From assembly GCF_021922985.1 (NCBI RefSeq), contig NZ_CP040788.1, positions 1,178,001 to 1,242,000 on the forward strand: 64,000 nt of DNA, written 5' to 3'. Origin of the DNA: Clavibacter michiganensis subsp. tessellarius. GTDB lineage: Bacteria; Actinomycetota; Actinomycetes; Actinomycetales; Microbacteriaceae. Under the pieces are notes generated by a model. The model did no database searches. It had not been told where the DNA came from and saw only the letters and a program-made list of their open reading frames with translations. Position numbers and translations under genes: made by a program. How positions within the stretch are numbered: the stretch's first letter is position 1; each line of letters opens with the position of its first letter. Shown here one piece after another: positions 1-10,233 of the stretch.

Positions 1-67
1 TGGCCCGGGTCGTCGACGCGGGCGCCGGTGGACTCGTCCTCTCCCCCGGACTCGTGGTCCGACAGGG

Positions 68-80
<13 letters not shown>
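1..80 (-). CDS. HIT-family protein, N-terminal fragment (gene continues past window start)
   Basis: Only the first 26 codons are visible. They begin with ATG and read [13 protein letters not shown] and then an acidic, Gly/Ser-rich stretch. The start lies inside the end of thrS (13-bp overlap) and is preceded by an AGGTGG ribosome-binding sequence, so the two genes are translationally linked. In mycobacteria the gene directly after thrS encodes a HIT-domain nucleotide hydrolase or phosphorylase, followed by pgsA. That synteny is the main reason for the call, because no catalytic HIT motif lies within the window. The presence of a gene is well supported; its function is inferred. Confidence 0.55.
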
Positions 81-2122
<2,042 letters not shown>

Positions 2123-2275
2123 GGGGGCTCCTTGCGGGACGGGGAGGGAACCGACCCAGACTACCGGCGCGCGGGAGGGCCTCCTCGACGGGAGGGCGGC
2201 GGTCGCGGCGCGGGGCTGACGGAGAGCGCCGCGCACGGCCGGATCGGGCGGCGGGAGCGGGTGCCCGGGAAAAGC

Positions 2276-2303
2276 AGAAGGCCCCGGTCTCCCGGGGCCT
2301 TCT
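2276..2303 (-). terminator. Intrinsic terminator after the tRNA-Gly/Cys/Val cluster
   Basis: A perfect 12-bp stem (2276-2287 with 2292-2303) has a 4-nt loop. On the minus strand it is followed by a short T-run (complement of 2270-2273). It lies just downstream of tRNA-Val(GAC), so it should end the tRNA transcript before thrS. The 2123-2275 stretch between it and thrS shows only the thrS ribosome-binding site. Confidence 0.8.
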
Positions 2304-2309
2304 GGATGG

Positions 2310-2381
2310 TGAGCGATACTGGGATCGAACCAGCGACCTCTTCCGTGTCAGGGAAGCGCGCTACCGCTGCGCCAATCGCTC
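2310..2381 (-). tRNA. tRNA-Val(GAC)
   Basis: A 72-nt cloverleaf: acceptor GAGCGAT pairs with ATCGCTC, the anticodon loop is CTGACAC (anticodon GAC, valine), and the T-loop is GTTCGATCC. The discriminator base is A, and the next three bases (2309-2307) read CCA, so the 3' end appears to be encoded. It is the last of three minus-strand tRNA genes. Confidence 0.95.
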
Positions 2382-2394
2382 ATGCTCTTGCTCG

Positions 2395-2465
2395 AGGTGG
2401 GGACGGGATTTGAACCCGCGTGGACGGCTTTGCAGGCCGCTGCCTCGCCTCTCGGCCACCCCACC
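2395..2465 (-). tRNA. tRNA-Cys(GCA)
   Basis: A 71-nt cloverleaf with a GGTGGGG/CCCCACC acceptor stem, anticodon loop CTGCAAA (anticodon GCA) and T-loop GTTCAAATC. The discriminator is U, the identity base expected for tRNA-Cys. CCA is not encoded. It is the middle gene of the Gly-Cys-Val cluster. Confidence 0.95.
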
Positions 2466-2489
2466 ACCGGTGGTTCCCACCTTGTGAAA

Positions 2490-2510
2490 GGGGACCCCTC
2501 TCGGGGCCCC
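2490..2510 (-). terminator. G/C hairpin between tRNA-Gly and tRNA-Cys
   Basis: GGGG (2490-2493) pairs with CCCC (2507-2510) and CCCC (2495-2498) with GGGG (2503-2506), around a TCTC loop with one bulged A. On the minus strand a TTTC run follows. It may be a weak terminator behind tRNA-Gly or a processing hairpin within a shared tRNA transcript; the sequence does not separate these. Confidence 0.4.
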
Positions 2511-2516
2511 TGTTCG

Positions 2517-2588
2517 AGCGGATGACGAGATTCGAACTCGCGACCCTCACCTTGGCAAGGTGATGCGCTACCACTGCGCCACATCCGC
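2517..2588 (-). tRNA. tRNA-Gly(GCC)
   Basis: A 72-nt cloverleaf with a GCGGATG/CATCCGC acceptor stem, anticodon loop TTGCCAA (anticodon GCC, glycine) and T-loop GTTCGAATC. Discriminator U, CCA not encoded. It is the first gene of the minus-strand tRNA cluster, about 45 nt downstream of a recognisable promoter. Confidence 0.95.
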
Positions 2589-2636
2589 ATTCCACACGCT
2601 GTCCGCCGGCTTCCCGGCGTCCCTGCGTGCTCGATG

Positions 2637-2666
2637 ACTCTAGCCGATCTCCTGGCGCGGGTGCAA
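2637..2666 (-). promoter_or_regulatory. Promoter of the tRNA-Gly/Cys/Val cluster
   Basis: On the minus strand TTGCAC (2666-2661) is separated by 18 nt from TAGAGT (2642-2637). Both fit housekeeping sigma elements of actinobacteria. Transcription would start near 2630, about 40 nt before tRNA-Gly. The rest of the 2589-2869 gap holds no gene I can support. Confidence 0.6.
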
Positions 2667-2869
2667 AACGACGCCCGCCCGAACGCTCCCCGGGACGCGT
2701 CCACCCGCCCGTTGCCCCGTGTTCACGCGGATCGGGTGGACGAGCGCGCCGGACCACCCCGGGCGTGTCGCGCGGCCTCCCGCCCTCGACGGGCCGGCGA
2801 CGTCCGACGTGACCGCGACCGCCCCCGCGGTATGGCATCATGGATCCGCACCGTCCGCGGTGCGAGCAC

Positions 2870-2942
2870 GGGCGATTGGCGCAGTTGGTAGCGCGCTTCC
2901 TTCACACGGAAGAGGTCATCGGTTCGAGTCCGGTATCGCCCA
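2870..2942 (+). tRNA. tRNA-Val(CAC)
   Basis: A 73-nt cloverleaf with GGGCGAT/ATCGCCC acceptor, anticodon loop TTCACAC (anticodon CAC, valine) and T-loop GTTCGAGTC. Discriminator A, CCA not encoded. D-arm and anticodon stem are nearly the same as in the tRNA-Val(GAC) gene about 0.5 kb away on the other strand, suggesting an old duplication. A weak promoter candidate is GTGACC (2809-2814) with TATGGC (2831-2836). Confidence 0.95.
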
Positions 2943-3018
2943 CCGAGCACCACTCCCCCTCCGCCGCACGGCGGGCAGCCCGCGGCATCGCCGCGACGCC
3001 ATCCGGGCAGCGCCATCG

Positions 3019-3978
3019 TCACTGCAGCAGCGCCCGCGCCGTCCCCTCGTCGAGCACGATGTCGGTCACGAGCCCCGCGGCCAGCGCCCCGCGCACGCTC
3101 CGCGCCTTGGACGCCCCCGCCACCACGCACACGCGCCGCGGCGCGCGGCGGATCGTGGCGAGGTCCGGGCCGCTGGCCCGCGCGTTGATCGCGATGTCGG
3201 CCGAGGACCCGTCCTCGCGGAAGAAGACGGTCGACACGTCGCCCACGACGCCGTCCGCGTCGAGCGCGCGCTGGTCGGACCGCTCGAGGTACCCGCCCGA
3301 GTAGACGTGGCTCGGCACGAGGGCGACCGGGGATCCGACGCCGAAGAGCACCATGTCCATGCGCTCCTGGAGCTCGAGCACCCGCTTCGTGCTCCGCTCC
3401 CGCCAGAGGGCGAGCTTCGTGGCCGGGTCGTCGAAGAACGCCGGCACGGGGAACTGCTGCACGGTCGCGCCGTAGGCCTTGCCGAACCGGCGGAGGATCT
3501 CGCTCGCGTACATGATCCCGGTGGTGCGCACGTTGCCCGCCCCGTTGAGCTGCACGACGAGGGTGTTGTGCGTGGGCTTCGGCACGAGGTAGCGGCTGAC
3601 GGCGCTGACCGTGGACCCCCACGCGACACCCACCACCATGTTCGAGTCGACGTACTGGGTGAGCATCCGTGCAGCCGAGAGGGCCACGCGGTCGACCCGG
3701 TCGACGTCGCTCGTCTGGTCGGGCACCGGCACCACGTGGGCGACGACGCCGTAGCGGTCGTGCAGCTGCTCCCCGAGCACGGTCGCGAGGTCGAGCGGCG
3801 AGCGGATCTGGATGTCCACGAGGCCCGACTCCCGGGCGAAGGCGAGCAGCCGGGACACGGAGGAGCGGCTCGTGCCGAGCTCCCGGGCGATGGCCTCCAT
3901 CGTCAGGTCCTGCATGTAGTAGAGGTGCGCCGCGCGGAGGGCGTCCTGGGTGCGCTCGTGCGCGATGCCGTCGACCAT
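3019..3978 (-). CDS. SorC-family sugar-binding transcriptional regulator (probable glycerol/DHA regulator)
   Basis: A DNA-binding regulator of about 319 residues. The N-terminal helix-turn-helix (roughly residues 20-45, TMEAIARELGTSRSSVSRLL) is followed by a SorC/DeoR-type effector-binding domain with GVAWGSTVSAV and a later GVGS motif, typical of proteins that sense phosphorylated sugars or polyols. It is divergent from glpD and next to the Dha kinase and glpFK genes, so control of glycerol or dihydroxyacetone use is likely (inference). I prefer the inner ATG. A start 18 nt upstream would fall inside the TGCAC-N4-GTGCA palindrome, and neither start has a strong ribosome-binding site. Confidence 0.85.
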   Translation of the reverse strand: MVDGIAHERTQDALRAAHLYYMQDLTMEAIARELGTSRSSVSRLLAFARESGLVDIQIRSPLDLATVLGEQLHDRYGVVAHVVPVPDQTSDVDRVDRVALSAARMLTQYVDSNMVVGVAWGSTVSAVSRYLVPKPTHNTLVVQLNGAGNVRTTGIMYASEILRRFGKAYGATVQQFPVPAFFDDPATKLALWRERSTKRVLELQERMDMVLFGVGSPVALVPSHVYSGGYLERSDQRALDADGVVGDVSTVFFREDGSSADIAINARASGPDLATIRRAPRRVCVVAGASKARSVRGALAAGLVTDIVLDEGTARALLQ

Positions 3979-3989
3979 CCGACGATGCT

Positions 3990-4003
3990 TGCACATCCGT
4001 GCA
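3990..4003. promoter_or_regulatory. Candidate operator for the SorC-type regulator
   Basis: TGCAC-ATCC-GTGCA is a perfect 5-bp inverted repeat between the regulator gene and glpD. It covers the upstream edge of the regulator gene. It lies about 30 bp before a possible glpD -10 element (GATGAT, 4032-4037). The position suits autoregulation and control of glpD. Confidence 0.45.
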
Positions 4004-4093
4004 CGGGCTTCGCGGGATCCGTTCGCGGGCGGATGATGGAGGCATCAGCACGCGCACCACGCACGCATCAGGACAACAGGAAGAAGCCTCCTC

Positions 4094-5854
4094 GTGACCA
4101 CGTCGAAGAAGACCGACCTGCGGGACAACGTCGCCCGCATCCACGACCGCCCGAGCGCGCAGGTGCTCGTCATCGGCGGTGGCATCAACGGCATCGCGAC
4201 GTTCCGCGACCTGGCGCTCCAGGGCGTCGACGTCGTCCTCGTCGAGCGCGCCGACTACGGCTCCGGCGCCTCGGCCGCCAGCTCGCACATGATCCACGGC
4301 GGCATCCGCTACCTCGAGAACGGCGAGTTCCGCCTCGTGCGCGAGTCCGTCGAGGAGCGCAACGGCCTCATCCGCATCGCGCCCCACTACGTGAAGCCGC
4401 TGCAGACCACGATGCCGATCTTCTCCACGTTCTCCGGCATCCTCAACGCGCCGCTGCGCATGCTCACGCACAAGCAGCGCAGCACCAAGGAGCGCGGCGC
4501 GCTCCTCATCAGCGTCGGCATGACGCTGTACGACTCCTTCTCCCGTGACGGCGGCTCGGTCCCGCGCCACCGCTTCCGCGTCGGCAAGGCCGCCCGCGAG
4601 GACATGCCCGCCCTCAACAAGGACGTCAAGTTCACCGGCACCTACTACGACGCCTCCGTGCACGAGCCCGAGCGCCTCGCGCTCGACGTGCTGAAGGACG
4701 GCCTCGCCGCGGGCGACCACGCGCGCAGCGCGAACTACCTCGAGGCCGTGGGCGTCGAGGACGGCGGCGTGAAGCTGCGCGACGTGATCTCGGGCACCGA
4801 GTTCGTGGTGACGGCCGACGTCGTCGTGAACGCGTCCGGTCCTTGGACCGACCTCACGAACGACGCCATGGGCGGCGACACCAAGTTCATGGGCGGCACC
4901 AAGGGCTCGCACATCGTCGTCGACAACGCCGAGCTGCTCGAGGCCACCAAGGGCCGCGAGATCTTCTTCGAGAACAACGACGGCCGCATCGTCCTCATCT
5001 ACCCGCTCAAGGGCCGCGTCCTCATCGGCACGACCGACATCGACGCCGACCCGCGGGAGCCCGCCGTCTGCACCGAGGAGGAGGTCGACTACTTCTTCGA
5101 CCTCGTCAAGCACGTCTTCCCGCAGATCGAGCTGAGCCGCGACCACATCGTGTACCGCTACTCGGGCATCCGCCCGCTGCCGCGCCACGAGGACACGGCG
5201 CCCGGCTTCGTGTCGCGCGACTACCGCATCGTCGAGACCGAGATCGCCGGGCTCCCGGACGCGAAGGTGCTGAGCCTGGTGGGCGGCAAGTGGACCACCT
5301 TCCGCGCGCTGTCCGCGCACCTCTCGACCGAGGCCACCACGCGCCTCGGCGTCGAGCGCTCGGTCGACACGACGGGCATGCCCATCGGCGGCGGCAAGGA
5401 CTTCCCGTCCTCCAGCACCGCCCGCGCCCGTTGGATCGCCACGCAGGCGGCCCGCGCGGAGGGCATCGGCACCGAGCAGGTCGACCGCCTGCTCAACCGC
5501 TACGGCACGCGCGCCACGAGCGTGATCGACGTGCTGTCCGGCCAGCCCTCGACGCCGCTCGCGACCGACCCGCAGCTGACCCGCGCCGAGATCGCGTACT
5601 TCGCCACGCACGAGGACGCGGTGCACCTCTCCGACGTCGTCCTGCGGCGCACGAACCTCGCGTTCGTCGGCGGCGTGACGCACGAGATGCTGGCGGAGAT
5701 CGCGGACGTGCTGCAGGAGGCGCTCGGCTGGAGCGACGACGAGCGCGACGCCGAGATCCAGGACACCGTCGACGTGCTGAGCACGTACCACGGGGTCGAC
5801 GTGGGCGCGACGAAGGTGTCCGCGGACGCGACCGTCACGGAGTTCGCGAACTAG
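4094..5854 (+). CDS. glpD: Glycerol-3-phosphate dehydrogenase, aerobic, FAD-dependent
   Basis: Oxidises sn-glycerol-3-phosphate to dihydroxyacetone phosphate at the membrane and passes electrons to menaquinone. The 586-residue protein has an N-terminal dinucleotide-binding motif (VIGGGINGIATFRD, about 26-39), the family signature GGIRYLENGEF, a GTTDID segment, a YSGIRPL segment near the end of the FAD-binding fold, and a C-terminal DAO_C-like domain. The start is GTG with AGGAAG 10 nt upstream. It works with GlpF (uptake) and GlpK (phosphorylation) encoded further along, and is divergent from the SorC-type regulator gene that probably controls it. Confidence 0.95.
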   Translation: MTTSKKTDLRDNVARIHDRPSAQVLVIGGGINGIATFRDLALQGVDVVLVERADYGSGASAASSHMIHGGIRYLENGEFRLVRESVEERNGLIRIAPHYVKPLQTTMPIFSTFSGILNAPLRMLTHKQRSTKERGALLISVGMTLYDSFSRDGGSVPRHRFRVGKAAREDMPALNKDVKFTGTYYDASVHEPERLALDVLKDGLAAGDHARSANYLEAVGVEDGGVKLRDVISGTEFVVTADVVVNASGPWTDLTNDAMGGDTKFMGGTKGSHIVVDNAELLEATKGREIFFENNDGRIVLIYPLKGRVLIGTTDIDADPREPAVCTEEEVDYFFDLVKHVFPQIELSRDHIVYRYSGIRPLPRHEDTAPGFVSRDYRIVETEIAGLPDAKVLSLVGGKWTTFRALSAHLSTEATTRLGVERSVDTTGMPIGGGKDFPSSSTARARWIATQAARAEGIGTEQVDRLLNRYGTRATSVIDVLSGQPSTPLATDPQLTRAEIAYFATHEDAVHLSDVVLRRTNLAFVGGVTHEMLAEIADVLQEALGWSDDERDAEIQDTVDVLSTYHGVDVGATKVSADATVTEFAN

Positions 5855-5886
5855 CACGACGCGCTAGCGGAGCGGATCCGCAGCCG

Positions 5887-5916
5887 GGGGCCGGTCGCCG
5901 AGGGGCGACCGGCCCC
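5887..5916 (+). terminator. Terminator downstream of glpD
   Basis: A perfect 13-bp GC-rich stem (5887-5899 with 5904-5916) encloses a GAGG loop, 32 nt after the glpD stop. There is no strong T-run after it, as is common in this genome. Confidence 0.7.
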
Positions 5917-5971
5917 TGCGTCGTGGGGGCGTGCGTCCCGATCGCGCCGCGCCGCTGTCAGCCGGCGGGTC

Positions 5972-5977
5972 TAGGTT
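5972..5977 (+). promoter_or_regulatory. -10 element giving a leaderless transcript for the peroxidase gene
   Basis: TAGGTT sits exactly 6 nt before the ATG, and no ribosome-binding sequence is present. With the usual -10 to +1 distance the A of ATG would be the first transcribed base. Confidence 0.6.
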
Positions 5978-5983
5978 CGGGCC

Positions 5984-6475
5984 ATGACCCATCCCCGGCT
6001 CGACCCGATCCCGCTCACGACGCTCCAGGGCGAGCAGACCACCTTCGGCGCGTACGCCGACAAGGTGGTGCTCGTCGTCAACGTCGCCTCCCGCTGCGGC
6101 CTCGCGCCGCAGTACGAGAAGCTCGAGCAGCTGCAGCGCACGTACGGGGAGCGCGGCTTCACGGTCATCGGCTTCCCCAGCAACCAGTTCCTGCAGGAGC
6201 TCGGATCCTCGGAGGCCATCGACGAGTACTGCTCCACCACGTGGGGCGTCACCTTCCCGATGATGGAGAAGGTCAAGGTCAACGGGCGCTCGGCCCACCC
6301 CGTCTACGCGGAGCTGACGCAGGCGCCCGATGCGGAGGGCAAGGCCGGACGCGTGAAGTGGAACTTCGAGAAGTTCGTCGTCACGCCCTCCGGCGCCGTG
6401 CATCGCTTCCGGCCGACGGTGGAGCCGGACGCCCCCGAGATCGTCTCGCTCATCGAGGCGGAGCTGCCCGGCTGA
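5984..6475 (+). CDS. Glutathione peroxidase family thiol peroxidase
   Basis: Reduces hydrogen peroxide and organic or lipid hydroperoxides. At 163 residues it is the usual size of monomeric bacterial GPx-like proteins. The signature NVASRCGL places the peroxidatic cysteine at Cys38. Gln68 in FPSNQF and Trp126-Asn127 in WNFEKF complete the catalytic tetrad. Cys83 could serve as a resolving cysteine. Actinobacteria lack glutathione, so the electron donor is more likely thioredoxin or mycothiol (family knowledge plus inference). The gene stands alone, convergent with the DinB-like gene, and appears leaderless. Confidence 0.93.
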   Translation: MTHPRLDPIPLTTLQGEQTTFGAYADKVVLVVNVASRCGLAPQYEKLEQLQRTYGERGFTVIGFPSNQFLQELGSSEAIDEYCSTTWGVTFPMMEKVKVNGRSAHPVYAELTQAPDAEGKAGRVKWNFEKFVVTPSGAVHRFRPTVEPDAPEIVSLIEAELPG

Positions 6476-6521
6476 GCCGCCTGTCGCGCACGGTCGGCCC
6501 GTGGCGCCCGGCGCGCCGCGT

Positions 6522-7037
6522 TCAGCCCCGGCGCGCGACGACGCCCGCGAGGTAGGACGCCTGGCCGGCGTGCTGCAGGTCGTCGGAGAGCACGCTCACG
6601 AGGCGGGCGGCGAGCGTGACCGGCGGCGTCCAGTCCTCGTCCACCACGCGCGCGAGCTCGGGCTCGCCGAGGCCGGCGAGGTACGCGAGCGTCGCCGCCT
6701 GCACGGCGTCGAGGTAGCCGAGGAGGAGCTCCGGGCCGGTCCCCGCGAGGGCGGCGACGTCCTCCGGCGACTGCCCGTACCCGGTGGCGGACGCGTCGAA
6801 CGGGAGGGCGAAGCGCTCCGCCCATCCGCCCGCGGTCCAGGACTGCGGTGCGCCCGCGACGTCGGCCACCTGCGCGTCCTGCACGCGGGCGAGGTGCCAG
6901 ACGAGCCAGCCGACCGTGTTCGCCTCGTCGTCGGGGCGGTACGCCAGGTCGTCGGCGTCGAGCCCGTCGACCGCGTCGTGCACGATCTCGCCGATGCGTC
7001 CGTAGGCGTCGACGAGCAGGTCGATGGCGGGGGTCAT
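6522..7037 (-). CDS. DinB-like / mycothiol-dependent maleylpyruvate isomerase-fold protein
   Basis: A 171-residue helical protein. The N-terminal region IVHDAVDGLDADDLAYRP and the WLVWHLARVQD segment match the TIGR03086/DUF664 branch of the DinB four-helix superfamily, where a conserved histidine takes part in metal binding. In actinobacteria such proteins are often mycothiol-dependent thiol-S-transferases or isomerases, but no substrate can be read from the sequence. The start ATG has AGGAG just upstream. It is divergent from the YchJ-like gene and convergent with the peroxidase gene. Family assignment is fairly sure; function is open. Confidence 0.8.
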   Translation of the reverse strand: MTPAIDLLVDAYGRIGEIVHDAVDGLDADDLAYRPDDEANTVGWLVWHLARVQDAQVADVAGAPQSWTAGGWAERFALPFDASATGYGQSPEDVAALAGTGPELLLGYLDAVQAATLAYLAGLGEPELARVVDEDWTPPVTLAARLVSVLSDDLQHAGQASYLAGVVARRG

Positions 7038-7129
7038 GGGATCTCCTCGGGTCGGGTGCGCGCCCGGACGAGCGCCCTCCCATCCTGCTCCGCCCCCGGT
7101 CCGCGACGACGACGTGGCAGGCTCGCGGG

Positions 7130-7546
7130 GTGACGCGACTCTCCCCCGACGCCCCGTGGTCCACGCCGGACGACGACGCGTGGTGCCCCTGCACGAGCGG
7201 CGACGCCTACGGCGCGTGCTGCGGCCCGATCCACCGCGGCGACGTCGCGGCGCCCACGGCCGAGCGGCTGATGCGCTCGCGCTTCTCCGCCTACGCGCGC
7301 GGGGACGCCGCGCACCTCGCGCGGAGCTGGCACCCGTCGACGCGCCCCGCCGAGCTGGAGCTCGATCCCGGGATCCGGTGGTTCCGCCTCACGATCGTGC
7401 GAACCGCCCGCGGCGGGCCGGCGGACGCCACGGGCGTGGTCGAGTTCGAGGCGGCCTACCGGCACGACGGCGAGCGCGGCACGCAGCGCGAGGCGAGCCG
7501 CTTCGCCCGACACGGCGGATCCTGGGTCTACGTCGACGCGGAGTGA
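7130..7546 (+). CDS. YchJ/UPF0225-family protein with SEC-C zinc motif
   Basis: A 138-residue protein with an N-terminal CPCTSGDAYGACCGPIH motif, the SEC-C type CxCx8-9C(C/H) zinc-binding element. It is followed by the UPF0225 signature RLMRSRFSAYARGD and an NTF2-like fold with WFRLTIV and a C-terminal GGSWVYVD. Its role is unknown; YchJ homologues are conserved but uncharacterised. The GTG start is supported by a -10-like CAGGCT exactly 6 nt upstream and by the lack of a ribosome-binding site, so the transcript is probably leaderless. Longer in-frame starts would run through the divergent DinB-like gene. Confidence 0.85.
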   Translation: MTRLSPDAPWSTPDDDAWCPCTSGDAYGACCGPIHRGDVAAPTAERLMRSRFSAYARGDAAHLARSWHPSTRPAELELDPGIRWFRLTIVRTARGGPADATGVVEFEAAYRHDGERGTQREASRFARHGGSWVYVDAE

Positions 7547-7562
7547 CCCGCGGCGTCGCCGG

Positions 7563-8297
7563 TCAGGCCTCGCCGAACCCGGAGTCGATGAGCTCGACGA
7601 GCGCGGTGACCGCCTCCTCGGCGTCCTCCCCCGTCGCCTCGATGACGACGTGCGCGCCGCGCGTGAGGCCGAGCGCCATGACGCCCAGGAGCGACGCGGC
7701 GTTCTGCCCGTTCACGGTGATCGCGGACGAGTAGCCCGAGGCGCGCGTGACGAAGTCCGCCGCGGGACGCGCGTGCAGCCCGTCGCGGTTCACGAGCACG
7801 GCCTCGCCGCGCACCGTGCCGGCGCCTCCCGCGGGGGCGGGCTCCGAGCCGTCGGCGCGCGGATCCGGGGCGAGCCCGGCGTCGGCGTCCTCCTCCGCGT
7901 CGGCGGTAGAGGCCGACGCGGCGGCGGCGGCCACCTCCTCCAGGGTCCCGCCCGTCTCGGCGGCCACGGCCGCGGCGACGGCGCCCTCCACGAGCGGGGC
8001 GCGGACGACCACGACGCGGGCGCGGGCGTCGTCGTCGAGCAGGTCGACGGCGGTCTCGGCCGTGAGGTAGGCGGATCCGAGATCGGCCAGGACGACCACC
8101 CCGTCGCCGCCCTCCGCGTCGGCGAGCGCCTCGGCGACCACGTCGAAGCTCGTGCCGATGCCGGCGTCGTCGAGCGTGCCGTCGCCGGATCCCCCCGCGG
8201 GGACGAGCGCGACGGTCGGCGCCATCTGGCGCGCGAGGTCGACGAGGCCGTGCGCGATCAGGGCGCTGTGCGAGACGAGGACCAGCCCGACGCTCAC
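7563..8297 (-). CDS. dhaM: Dihydroxyacetone kinase phosphotransfer subunit DhaM fused to HPr
   Basis: Relays phosphate from PTS enzyme I to the ADP bound on DhaL. Residues 1 to about 125 are the EIIA-mannose-like DhaM domain, with the phosphorylated histidine in LVSH (His10). An Ala/Asp-rich linker (about 126-160) leads to a complete HPr domain with the active-site GLHARPA (His175) and a Ser202 in the position of the HPr regulatory serine. There is no enzyme I domain, unlike E. coli DhaM, so a separate EI must supply phosphate. The GTG start overlaps the dhaL stop by 4 nt, so the two are co-translated. Length is 244 residues. Confidence 0.93.
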   Translation of the reverse strand: MSVGLVLVSHSALIAHGLVDLARQMAPTVALVPAGGSGDGTLDDAGIGTSFDVVAEALADAEGGDGVVVLADLGSAYLTAETAVDLLDDDARARVVVVRAPLVEGAVAAAVAAETGGTLEEVAAAAASASTADAEEDADAGLAPDPRADGSEPAPAGGAGTVRGEAVLVNRDGLHARPAADFVTRASGYSSAITVNGQNAASLLGVMALGLTRGAHVVIEATGEDAEEAVTALVELIDSGFGEA

Positions 8298-8947
8298 GAC
8301 GCGGCCCCCTCGGCGTCGCGGGCGGTCGAGGCCGCCGCGCGGAGGATCAGCGCGGACGACTGGGCGCCGGGATCGCGGTGCCCGATCGCGCGCTCGCCCA
8401 GGTAGGAGGCGCGGCCCTTGCGCGCGACGAGCGGCTCGGTCGCCTCGGCGCCGCGCTCGGCGGCATCGGCGGCGGCCGCGAGCACGTCGGCCGGCTCCGC
8501 CCCGGCGTCGGCGGCCTGTCGGGCCGCCTCGGCGGCAGGCCCCCAGGCATCCACCATGGTCTTGTCGCCCCGCTCGGCCTTGCCGCGGAGCACGATGCCG
8601 CCGACCGCCGCCTCGAGGAGGTCCGCCAGCGCGGGTCCGTCGAGGTCGACGCGGCCGGCGACGGCGGCGGAGGCTTTGAGGTACGCGGTGCCGAGGAGCG
8701 GGCCGGACGCGCCGCCCACGGTGGAGATGAGCGTGGTAGCGACGGCCTTCAGCGCGTCGGCCGGCGTCGCGTCGGCGGCGAGCGCGTCGAGCTTCGCGCC
8801 GACGGCGCTGAATCCGCGGTCGAGGTTCTCGCCGTGGTCGCCGTCGCCGATCTCGCGGTCGAGGGCGATGAGGTCGCCCCGGCTCGCGGCGATGACGCGC
8901 GCCGCCTCCGTGGTCCAGGCCACGGCCCAGTCGGTCCCTAGTGCCAT
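8294..8947 (-). CDS. dhaL: Dihydroxyacetone kinase ADP-binding subunit DhaL
   Basis: Carries the ADP that is rephosphorylated by DhaM and donates phosphate to dihydroxyacetone held by DhaK. The 217-residue protein has the metal-binding aspartates in IGDGDHGENL (35-42), a GGASGPLLGTAYL loop and the C-terminal GERAIGHRDPGAQS nucleotide-lid motif of the DhaL/DAK2 family. ATG start with GGAGGT upstream. It is the middle gene of a dhaK-dhaL-dhaM operon, 3 nt after dhaK and overlapping dhaM. Confidence 0.95.
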   Translation of the reverse strand: MALGTDWAVAWTTEAARVIAASRGDLIALDREIGDGDHGENLDRGFSAVGAKLDALAADATPADALKAVATTLISTVGGASGPLLGTAYLKASAAVAGRVDLDGPALADLLEAAVGGIVLRGKAERGDKTMVDAWGPAAEAARQAADAGAEPADVLAAAADAAERGAEATEPLVARKGRASYLGERAIGHRDPGAQSSALILRAAASTARDAEGAAS

Positions 8948-8950
8948 CTG

Positions 8951-9952
<1,002 letters not shown>

Positions 9953-10051
9953 GGCGGCTCCTCGCGGGTCGCGGGCGGCGCGCGGGCGCCCGGGCGTCCG
10001 AGCCGGATCGAGGACGGGACTCGGTCGGCGGCGACTCGGGTGCGTGCTCAA

Positions 10052-10057
10052 CATACG
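10052..10057 (-). promoter_or_regulatory. Possible -10 of the dha operon
   Basis: TATGTT on the minus strand is the best TANNNT match upstream of dhaK, giving a leader of about 90 nt. No convincing -35 is visible. Confidence 0.35.
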
Positions 10058-10149
10058 CCCGGCGGCGGGCACGGCACCGGGCGGGACGGACGGCCCCCGC
10101 AGGGCCGTGATCGGCGTCGCGGAGCGGCCACGCGCGGGCGGGCGCCCAG

Positions 10150-10167
10150 GTGCCCCGGCACTAGATT
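10150..10167 (+). promoter_or_regulatory. glpFK promoter -10 with adjoining inverted repeat
   Basis: TAGATT (10162-10167) is a good actinobacterial -10. Just upstream, GTGC-N4-GCAC (10150-10161) forms a small palindrome in the -35/-10 spacer and could be a repressor site. Transcription would start near 10174. Confidence 0.45.
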
Positions 10168-10233
10168 GGAGCCACCGCGATGATGCGGCAGAGGTCGTAC
10201 CCGCGCCTCGACGAACGATCGGAGCACCACGCA

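Noticed and set aside
10180..10233. Longer glpF start at a tandem ATG
   Set aside because: It would add 18 charged residues absent from GlpF proteins and would start only about 6 nt after the predicted transcript start; the inner GTG has a well-spaced GGAG.
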